Shown: positions 20,947 to 32,900 of the stretch, one piece after another
How the letters are laid out: each line of letters starts with the position of its first letter
Numbering within the stretch: position 1 is the first letter of the stretch
Source of the DNA: Aphrocallistes beatrix
Taxonomy: Eukaryota > Porifera > Hexactinellida > Sceptrulophora > Aphrocallistidae
DNA length: 64,000 bases
Direction: 5' to 3'
Assembly (NCBI GenBank): GCA_963281255.1
Contig: OY725500.1
Span: forward strand, 372,001 to 436,000
Notes under the pieces: generated by a model
The model's database searches: none
The model's input: the letters and a program-made list of their open reading frames with translations, nothing else
Told to the model about the DNA's origin: nothing
Translations under genes and position numbers: made by a program

Positions 20947-23900
20947 ATGAAGAGGCATCCACCAATCATTTTCTTACTCATTCTATCACACCTGATACTT
21001 ATCAGTTCTATTTCTGTCAATCTATCTTTCCCCTTGGATACGCCAAAGAATTCACTTATTTTTAATTTCACCAATCACGTTCCTGAACTCTATTCAGATC
21101 TAAATTTGTATGATGATAACACTGAAGATTTTAAAATAATTATAGAAATATTTTCGCTTGAAAACGATTCGTTATTTTTAACAGAAAATTTCAACCAAAA
21201 TCCTACTGAATACCTATTTATAGTCACATTTAAGAGAAGTGATTTGGGATTGGATTATGTTCTGTTTAACATTTCCACATTTTCAGTTCAAAACGGACCG
21301 ATAATTTCTAAAAATATATTCAGAGGTGTCATTCCAATCAATTCGGCGCCTTTTTCAATTATTTCCGGACTCACAGACGCGTATTTTACATGTCAAACTG
21401 ACACTAAATGCTTTCATAGTTTCAGTTTCAGTTGTGCCACTAGCTCTTGTCCGTTTGAATTAGAACTGTTAAGAGTGACGTCACAATTTTATATTTCAGC
21501 TTACACAACTGAAACTATTCTGACTGAATCTATTTGGAACTTAAACATTTCGATTCGTAATTGGAACCAAAATATGATTAATCTGGAACTAATAATCGAT
21601 GCAATTGATGATATTCTTTTTCCTGTTTTTAAGATGACGTCATTGGCATTTGAATTTCCTGAAACTACGAATCCTGGCGCTTTTTTATTCAAACCTGAGA
21701 TCAGCAATTATTGGTCGAATAATTCTTACACATTTTCTCTCCGATCAAATCTTGCCGCCTATTTTCTAAATTTAGATGCAGACACTGGTGAAATATTTTT
21801 GAGATCTAACTTTGACAGTGAATTCCGATCTGCTATATTGGTTACTATCGAAGTTCGATTTATAGAGATCATTTCAGTTACAGTAATCCAATCTATTTCG
21901 ACCGCCAATTTCCTTATCAACGTCATTGATACATCGGAATTCGCGCCTGTATTTTCCCTCCCAATGTACGAGTCCATGATATGTACTGATATCCCAGCCA
22001 ATCAATTTCTAGCTTATACACCCTTAGTGGATGGTGACGTCACTGATGATTTGTACGAATTGAGAATTGAGTTGAATGAAAACGAAGTTTTTCAGTTCCA
22101 ATTGGAACTAAATCTCGTTTGGGTAGGACAGGTTGTTCCTGATTCAATCAGGAATGTTACGGGGTATATTCACACCTTCAATTTGTTTGCTTTTGATTCT
22201 GTAAATAAAAATCTTTTTTCACAAACCTTGCTTGTAATAAGGTTAACAAAATGTGTCACAAACACTCCACTTTTTTATCGAAGCCCTATTGAGCTAGTAA
22301 TATCTCCAAATTGTCCTATATTCTACCATTTCAATGTGTTTTATGATCAAGCAATCCAAATACCAAACACTACAATCCGGATCCAAGGAAGAAATCAGGA
22401 TTGCCAAACTGATTTAAACTATTTCTTAAACTGTTCCGAACAAAAAGGAAATAGAAATTTGATGGTGAGTGCTGTCTCACCAAGTAATAATACTTCACAT
22501 GGTAACATTAGCTTTATTCAGTCTGGACAAAATATCTTTACTTCTCCCAAAATTCACTTGAAAATCAAAATTGTCATTTTGAAATCAGCTAATAAGATTG
22601 TTTATAACTTCTCTAATATCTCTAACTTTGAATTATACACATTTTCAGGGTTTTTGAGAGATAATTCAACGTTTTTGATTGAAAATTCTTTTCTGAAACT
22701 TACTCCTAACCCTTCATTTGGAGAGTTTAATTTCGAGGTTTTAGGAATGAATAAGAATTACTCAATTCCTTTTGAAATATTTTATTTCAAAATTGAGATT
22801 CTGTCTGGATTTTCAACTGGAAACATTTCGCTCAAAATTCCATTTGTGCCTACCAACACTTCTATTTATACTTTCAGGCCGGAATATGGCGCCTTCACGT
22901 ATCATATCAAGAATAATACTAGGATTCCATTGGCTATCAATCCTCATTCTGGAGTCCTGTCTGTCACTAAGCTCATACGAGAGTATTCAAACTTCAAATT
23001 TCAAGTTTTTGCGAGAGATGTTAAGACCAATTTATTTCAATCTATTTCTGTTAAAGTTATTTTTAACTCAGAATTTCAGATCTATTCATGCCCATTGACA
23101 AGTCGCATCCTAGTTACCTTACCCAAAGCTAGGAATGCTGAACTCTATAAACTCAATTTGGACAATAAGAATGTATCTTTAACAATTTTAAGTGGAAATA
23201 AAATATTTGCTATATCTAATTCCTCAATTATTCTGAAATCGCATCTTTCGTATTTCAATCCAAACACAACTCTCTCCATTCTCATGCGACAATACAATAA
23301 CCTCAACTTAGTTACTGAAAATATTTGTCACTTCCAGATTATTTTTTCGAATTCAACATTTTTCCTCGTTTCAACATATCTCCTTACTCATCACATCAAA
23401 ATTCCATTTTGTACACCCAAACACACACACATTTTTAAACTACCAACATTGCGGAAAGGAGAATATAAATTGGTTCCAAAGACACATTTAGAAATTCTGG
23501 CAAACGGATCTCTTATTTATACTGGCTCCCAGCCTGCCTATACCGCCATCAACCAATCAATCCATTTGGTTTATAATTCTACAGAAATTCTAGTTGCGAG
23601 GTTGAATATTGAATTTGCTGGTCTGGTTTTTGAAGATCAGCTGAATTTCACTGTCAAAAGTGACACCCAAATTGGAACTAAGATTGGCGCAATCTGGAAC
23701 TATCTCCCACAACCTTGCACTTACTTCCTGATACAATCTTCAGAATCTGAAATTCCATTTCACATCGACAGTGCGACTGGAGAAATTTACATTAGCTCCA
23801 TACTGACTGAAGGTTCATTCAAATTTAGTATTGAAGCAACTCAACATTGTCACACACGAATTATTGAAATCGTTATAAAGATAGTCCCGAATTCTTTCAT

Positions 23901-26900
23901 AGAAATTTTTACAAACCAAACTTATGAATTCACATTTCGACCTTCAAACTGGAATCAAATGATCGGACAAATAACCACCAAAACTTATTTTAGTTCTTTG
24001 GAGCTTAATTTAGTTACAAATACATCTGTTTACGGCAGTTATTTTTGGATACGAAATGTGTATTTGTTTACTTCCGGAATAATACAGGGATTGAATTCGC
24101 TTTTATTGATAGTGAAAGCATGCATTCCTTCCACCCTAGTATGTAACTATGCATTCATCCAACTTACAATTCAACAACCGGATATTTTCCCGCCTAAATT
24201 ATCACAGGAAAATGTTACTATTTTTATCCCTTCTTCGCAACCAATCCCTTCACAAATATTTCAAATGACGTCATACGATCTAGATGGCGTAATTGAGCCA
24301 CTAATCTTCACATTTACCACATTTTCAACACAATTCAATATCACACCTTTTGGTTCTATTTTTATACTAGAACAGTCACCCGAAATAACTCAATTAGGCA
24401 TTCGAGTCACTGATTCTTTCGGCGCCTATTTTGATTCGCAGGTTTATATGCATATTTTCACACATTTCAACAAATCAAATGGCTTTGACACTTTTTATAA
24501 TATTTCAATTGATCCCATTCTGAATCCTAAATTTAGAATTCCTTCCCTTTCGAGTGGTGTTTACCAATATGATATTTTGTTTACATCGCCTTCCAATGCC
24601 TTATTTGTCAACAACTCTAGAGAAATTGAGATTCGCAACACGCAAACTAAGACGATAGAAACTGTATTAATCATATATTCAACAGAAGATTTCGTAGTTG
24701 ATTACGCTTCCTTACTAATCAATATCTTACAAAGAAACCACGCACCATACTTCCCAGCTGATCTTGTTTATGTTTATATTTACACTAACACCTCTCTTGG
24801 TTCTATACACAACATTCCAAGTGCTCTAGATGGTGACGAGGGTGTTAATGGCGTAATCTCATACTCCATCACATTCCAATCACCCAATATTGCAGCTATA
24901 TTCTCAATCAACGCAGATAATGGATCACTAACTTTAATACGGAACTTAACAGAGTTTCAGTTCCATATTGTTAACATTACCATTCTAGCGAGTGACCAAG
25001 GTGTCCCACCTTTAACTGATGACTTCATTCTAACACTTAATATCCAACCTTCTGTTACTATTTATTTCGAAACTGGAACTATAATGTATGACGTCACACT
25101 ACCAGAGAGTGGTTCCTTATTTCAGGTAACACCTATTGGACCACTTGATGGTGTTATTTTTAGTATTATATATATCTCTCCAAGCCGAGATTTTTTTGTG
25201 AACAATTCAGGACACATTTTTGCCACTTCACCACTTCACACCTTGTTTGCTTTCAGATATTCTCTCACTCTTCAAGCTAAATTGGGCTTATCAATCACTG
25301 AAACTAACATTATTATAAACATCCATTTCACATTCGAGTTTGAATTCGACACCTACCAGTTAGTTCTCCCAGAAAACTCTTCAATAAACCGAGTTATTTT
25401 CAGCCCAGAACTGAATACGATTGTTTCTCCGGTTCAGTTCCATATTGAACCTCAATACTCAGAGTTCGCAGTCAATTTAACAGGGAATGTATTGCTGGTG
25501 ACAGAATTAGACTTTGAATCCAGGCAATCTTATCATATTACCTTATATGGTTACTCGCACTATCTACAGCGGACTATTCGTACGAATTTAGTCTTAAACG
25601 TAACTGATGTAAACGACAATTCTCCAATCTTACTAGGGCAGTCTCCTTATTTGGCTCATGTGTTTAGCTTTGCGTTCAAACTTGAAGTCTACCATTTCGT
25701 CGCTGTAGATTCAGATTCTGGAGTGAATGGGGAGATATCGTATGGCATTACCACTGCATCCGTTTCTGATCTGTTTTCCATTTCTTCCGATGGTGTTTTA
25801 TCGTTCTTAAGGTTTCCAGACCCTTTTTCAAACGGTTACTCGGTCGTTTTAGCTGTCTCAGATAACGGAAATCCATCTCTCACATCCACCTTTATCCTCA
25901 CCATAACTGTACACCACAACCCACCTTTATTTCTTCCAATTTTTGAACATGATGTCTATGAAATTGAAATTCCAGAGGACTTCACTGATTCATCTGTTCC
26001 CGTTGGAATTATCCGTGCTTTTAGTCCACTCTCGATTCAATACTCCATCCTCCACAACCCTTCTAATTTCCAGATCCAAATCCAACCGAATTCCCAGATA
26101 ATATTTATCCGTGATTCACTCGATTTCGAGTTGACCCAACAGTTCAGTATTACTCTCCTCGCTAACGATTCCAACTCTACTCAAACTTGCCTCATTTTGT
26201 TTAATGTTTTAGATATCAATGATAATTCTCCACAGTTCGAATCTCAGTACTACGAGGTTGATTTGAATGAGAATAACGAGATAGGAGATTTAGTATTGAG
26301 CTTAGTTGCAATGGATGTAGACAGTAGTTCGAATGGAGATTTAGTATATTTTTTCGGGAGTGAGAACTTAACGAATTTTTTCGATTTATCTGGCAATAAC
26401 TTAACAGCTAAAATCGAATTTGATTTCGAACTCAATCAAAAGTTTGAGTTTGAAATCTACGCCAAAGATCAGGGTACTCCATCCAGATCAACTTCCTGTT
26501 TTGTTGTCGTCAACATTGTTAATCTAAACGACAATAAACCTGTGGTTCAAATTGGAACGACAGTCCTAAATTTAGCTGAGAATGTGAACATATCTTCTGA
26601 AATTTTCACCATTCCAGCGGTTGATATGGACAATATCACACCTCTTACTTTCACACTTCAAAACGGCTACACATATTTCTCCATCACTAACAACACTGGG
26701 TCGCTATTTTTAGTTTTGACACCTTCCAGAGGGATTTACGAGCTAAATATAAACATTTCAGATGGCTTATATACCACTGATGTTACTATTTTTATACTCG
26801 TAGGGAATGTCAATGATAATACACCAGATATTGATATTGATTCTTGTAGTGGAAATTTGTTTGAGAATTCTCCCAATAATACTTTTGTCGGTCAAGTTAT

Positions 26901-29900
26901 GGCTAGTGATCTTGACATTGGGAAGAATGGAGAGATTTCTTATTCTATTCTGACTAATTTTGATATCGTAAACGAGAATTTCAATGAGATTGGTCCGAAT
27001 GTGTACACAGATGTTTTCAGGATAAACTCCTCAACAGGCATTATAACGACTAACTATAATGGCGATATCTTAGTCGGAGATGTGAGAACTATCATTGACG
27101 CTGAGTTTAATTCTCAAATCAACCTAGACGTGATTGCTAGAGACGGAGGTGGGCGAGAAGACTTTTGTCGCTTTCAAATCACAGTTTTGGATCTAAACGA
27201 TAACATCCCAGTGTTTGATCGTGAAGTTTATACTGTCAGACTAAGGCAAACGCTTCCATCCATGTACATTGTAACTGTGTATGCATTCGACCCAGATCAA
27301 GGCACTAATGGAGACATTAGGTATTCCCTTAGTGGAGACGGTCTCTTCTTAATCGATCCGAATCGAGGCATAATTACTTCTTATGATTTCAATCCCACCA
27401 ATAATTATTCTTTGACGGTAAGAGCAGTGAATGGGTTTTCATCTGGATCTGGATCACGATCTACTGTGATTGTTGATATTGTTTCAAAAGAATCCTCTTT
27501 ACTTAGTTTCAGTAGTGTGCCGTATGAGTTATCTATTGACGAAGATCACGTCTTGAATGCTCCTATCATTCAAGTGAACGCTTCCACCAGTTCGACTAAT
27601 AGTCCGGTGTTCTACTCCATATCTCCTGGCTCTAGTTTTAGAGGAAACTCCGAGGGACATTTTCTGATGAATGGGATAACAGGGGAAGTCTCAGTTTCTA
27701 GACACTTGGATTATGAGCGATTAAGACCCGGACCTTTTTATTTCTATTTTCTCATTCGAGCGAGTAACACAGAAAATCAGGTTTTCGCTTATATGAATAT
27801 TTCCGTTAAAGATGTGAATGACAACTATCCTACCTTCTTAGCTTCCAGCCTAACATTTCATCTGAATGAAGGACTGCCAAATAGAACGATTGTCGGTAGG
27901 CTTACAGCCACTGACATGGATTCAGGGAATAACAGTGAGGTAGAGTATTTTCTTCATGAAATCTCGTTGGGTGTCCCGTTTTCTATTGGAATTGATGGAG
28001 TGATTTCAAGCAATGAAGTTTTTGATTACGAAAATCCGTTAGGTCGAATCCAATTCTCTTTCTTTGGAATTGCAAGGGACAAATGTTTTCCAGATTGTAG
28101 CAAATCTCGGAGTGTTTACGTTATTGTAAATATCAACGATTTGAATGACAACAAACCTGTTTTTGAGAATGATACAGCAGATTCAATTTCTCTCAGAGAA
28201 GATTTGAAACCACGGAAAGGGATTTTAGAGATTTCTGCATCAGATTTAGACGAAATAAGTCAAGCAGTTCTCACATACTCGATCAAACAAGGAAATACGA
28301 ACTCTGTTTTCTCTATAGACCCGAATAACGGACGTTTGAACCTAGATAGAAGTCTAGATTTTGAAACTACTCCTTTTTACGATTTGGTAATTGAAGTTAC
28401 TGATTTGGATTATTCTTCACTACACAGTTTGCGTGTCGAGATCGAAGATATTGATGACACAATCCCAGTATTCTCACAAACAATCTACGAAGTTGAAATA
28501 TTCGAAAATATCCCTATAGGCACTTCAGTTGTCCAAGTAAATGCTACAGATATCGATTTACCCGAAAATGAATTTATTTATTATGAAATTTCTAACTTTT
28601 CGACTGGGAGCCTCTTCTTCGATATCGATAACCGAACTGGGTTTATCTACACAATCTTTGAGATCGACAGAGAGTCACATCCGCTCATTCAGTTTTTCTG
28701 TTTCGCTGCAGACTCGAATAATAACAGAGGTATAACAATGGTTCGAGCGGTTGTCATGGATATAAACGAGCCTCCTTTCTTCCCCAAAACTTTTTATACC
28801 TCTTCGATCTCTGAAAACGAAAATGTTGTTTTAGTTGGTCACTTTTTCGCGATAGATCGGGACGAAGGTTCCAATGCTCTTCTCCGATATTCTCTCATTC
28901 TAAATCCAGACAACGGCTTTAGCGTAAACGTTACTACTGGACATATTTTCACGAATAAATCTTTCGATTTTGAGTTAGAAACTCATGTTATACTTGTGTT
29001 GCAAGTTTTGGACCATGGATTACTACCGTTAAGTGCTACAACGACCATTCAAATCAACATTGAAGATGTTAATGATCATCCTCCATACTTTGTATGTACT
29101 GAGATGTATATACGGATATTTGATAATGTCAGTGTCAATTCTATTGTTAGTAGAGTTAGAATACTCGATTTAGACAAAATTCCAGTTTTTAATCTAGTCC
29201 TTTTGACGCATAACATTCCATTTGAACTCTCCCCAGCAACGGGTGACGTCATCCTAAGAGATTCTCTCAACCAATCATCTTATCGTTTGGAGCTACTTTT
29301 ATCTGATGATTTTTTGAACTTTCAAAAATTTGGAAATTTAACAATTTCAGTTTTACCCTTGAATCACTCTCCACCCACTTTCACCGGTTCCACCAATCAA
29401 TTTAGAGTTTCGAGTGAAGCTATAAAAAGCGCGGAAATAGGCACAATTTATGCAACAGACACTGAAGACCAAAAACTGACTTTCTCTCTCAACGACACAA
29501 GAATTTTCAGAATCCACCCACAAACTGGAACTATCTCCCTTGAAAGCGATTTAGTTCCCATTCCAATCACAGATTACAATCTCACTGTTACTGTCACTGA
29601 CTCAGGTTATCCGCAATTGTCAACAAATGTTTTGGTAAACATATTTGTTTACAACGCAGAAGAAAACAAACTTATATTCTCACAGCCTTACTATGTTATT
29701 GAAATCTCAGAAAATACGATAATTCCCAATTTTTTGCAAGTAAAAGTCAGAAATTTTTCACCAGTAACATTCATGATTGAGGCAAGTGAATATTTTTCTA
29801 TAGACTCCACAAATGGGAACCTGTCTCTAATCCAGTCTCTAGACCACGAATTCCAAGCCTCCTATAACATCTCCATAGAAGCCAGTGGGGGAAATGGAAT

Positions 29901-32900
29901 GTTTGGTTCTAGTTACGTCATTGTTAATGTATTGGATGTGAATGACAATCCAACTTTTGAAACCTTTTCCAACATCTATGTTCATCTATCTGAATTGGAA
30001 ACTATTTTAGTTCCAATTCCATTCAATGATTCAGACTCAAGTGACAATTTCCAAAATTGTGCTTTCACAAACGGTTCAGAATTTCGGATTTTTCCGAATT
30101 GTTCTTTAGAAATTCCTTCTGACACTCCAATTGGCGCCTATTCTGTTATCATTTCAGGTGGTGATGGTCTAAATGAACTTGTCAACAACCATATAAACAT
30201 AAACGTAAACAAATTTCCTGTAATCAACACAAATAATATCTTCAGCATAACTCTAACCAACTCCATTTCTGAAACATTCAAGATAATTCCAGATTTAGAA
30301 ACAAGGTTGAGTTCTATTTTAAGACAAGATGTGTCGCTATTTTCAATTGAAGAACTTCCACATGGCACACTAGTACATTTCTATTTTTATAATACCATCG
30401 ACATTTCAACTATTTTATATTCTATTTATAGCAACCGCAGAGTGTTAGCCGCCAATGGGATTCATTTATTTTCCATTGGAAACGACCTGTGCAATTCAGA
30501 ACCATGTTTAAACGGTGGGGCATGCGATTCTTTCGTTGAAATTGGACCAATCAGGTTTGTTTCTTCTCAACAGAATCTATTTATATCTCCCTACATCTCA
30601 CATTCCTATGAGTGCATCTGCACACCAGGGAGCACAGGTGTCAACTGCGCCATCAATATAGACGATTGCAAAGGTGTTATATGTGAAAACGGTGGAAATT
30701 GTGTCGACCTGCTACAAAATTGGTTTTGTGAGTGTCCTCAGGGTGTTTCTGGTAGATTTTGTGAGGTTTTAGTCGACCATTGCAGCCCAAACACTTGCAG
30801 AAACTCAGGAATTTGCATCTCGAGTGCTACTAACTATAGTTGTGTGTGTGAGAGCGGCTTTTATGGAGTTAACTGTGAATATTCTCGATCGAATCCGTTA
30901 AACTTATGTGATCAGATTGATTGTCAGAACAACTCATCTTGCACTGCAATTCCAAGGGGCTACACTTGTCACTGCCAGCCTGGGTTCACCGGGGCCACCT
31001 GTTCTCTCGAGACAGAATCCCAAGACCCCTGTGTCTCTAACCCCTGCCAATATGGTGGGGATTGTGTCCGGGAGAGTAACATGACGTCAGAGTATAGGTG
31101 TCAGTGTCCCATTGGGTTTACTGGTCCAGATTGCTGCTATGCTCTGGATGCTTGTGAACTGTTTCCATGCAAAAACGGTGCAAAATGCGTGAATGGTTTT
31201 TATGGTGATTATTTTTGTGATTGTTTACATGGGTTTAAAGGTGAGAATTGTGAAGAAATGTTGTCACCTTGTGATGTTGCAGAATGCCACAATGGTGGTA
31301 GGTGTCAAGAAACCGGAAATGGATACATGTGCTCTTGTCCAATAGGATTCGTAGGTGAAACCTGTCAATTGCCTACTTTCCCGCCTGATTTCTGTGCCCA
31401 AAATCTTTGCAGCGAACAATCAAATTGCACTTCTGGCTACACCAATTACACTTGTTCGTGTTTTGAAGGTGTTAGTGGCGAATTGTGTCGCAGTGTGTCA
31501 CAACCTGATAGTCCATGTGATTCTAACCCCTGCCAACACCAAGGAATATGCGTCAACAACGGAAATGGATTTATTTGTGAGTGTTTACAAGGTTTCACTG
31601 GCAAACAATGCGGAGTAAACAGATATGAATGCAGTGAGAATCCTTGCGAAAACGGAATTTGTGTAGATGGAATGGGTGATTATAAATGCAACTGTTTTGA
31701 AAGTTATTTCGGACGAAACTGTAGTGGGAAATGTCCAATCGGATTTGGGGGTTTGAATTGTGGCACACAGATCCAATTCTGTTCTGTTTCGAGGTGTGAA
31801 GATGGGTTTGAGTGTCGCGCTGTGGCGAATGGATTTGAGTGCCACTGTCCTGATGGTTTAACTGGTGACAATTGTGGGACGAGTTTGAGTTGTGACAATG
31901 TGGACTGTGTGAATGGTGGATATTGTAGTAGTGATCTCGTTCTTGGTTTCAAGTGTAACTGTCTTGTTTCATTCTCTGGTCGCTTTTGTGAAATATTCTC
32001 ACTCAGTAGCTTTATAGGCCAATCATTTATTCACTTCCCAGGACACTTGTTGCCCAATCAGGATGGTTCGATATCTCTCCAGATTTTGACACCTTCTAAA
32101 AATGGGATCGTTTTATTCGCGACAAATTTCTTCAATTCTGAAAGCAATGATTTTATCATTCTCGATATTATCAATTCAGTTATTCGTTTAACCATTTCAT
32201 TCGGTGTTCAAACATACGTTCTACACGATTGTACAGGTCTCCCAATTAACGATCTGATTTGGCACAATATTTCTATTGGTTACACCATGGATAGGATTTC
32301 AGTTTGTGTCGATAATTGTCAAGACAAGTGTCATCTTTCGACCAATCAATCCTTCCACTCGATTGATGGCATTATTGGCTTATTTTTAGGTGGAATCCCA
32401 CTTGATTCTGAGCTAAAATTAGCTCCAAACTTCACAGGTTGTTTACAAGAGTTAAACATAAACAAACAACCAATAGATTTACAGACTGGAATGGGCAGAA
32501 ATACTATGGATAGGTGTCAAGTGGTATTTTCGTCACCTTGTGATGCAATCGAATGCCAACCTCAATCTTCGTGTGTTGAAACAGCCAATGGACCAACTTG
32601 TACTTGCAACCATGGATATTTCGGTCTCAATTGCGAAGAACTAGTTCCATCTATAACTTTAGGCTCAGATGACTTCGTACAGGTTCAATCTAAAAATAGA
32701 ATCACCCGCGACCTATCATCACATGATGATTCTAATAATAGAATTGTTAGAGGGTTGAGTGGATTGGGTGTTTTGCTAAACTCTTTTTCAGTTGCGATTC
32801 TACCGATTTCAGATTCTGGTCTCATTTTGAACATCTCAGACGGAACACACATTCTTAAATTGAAACTAACTACGACACATTTTGAACTTGAAACTGAAAC

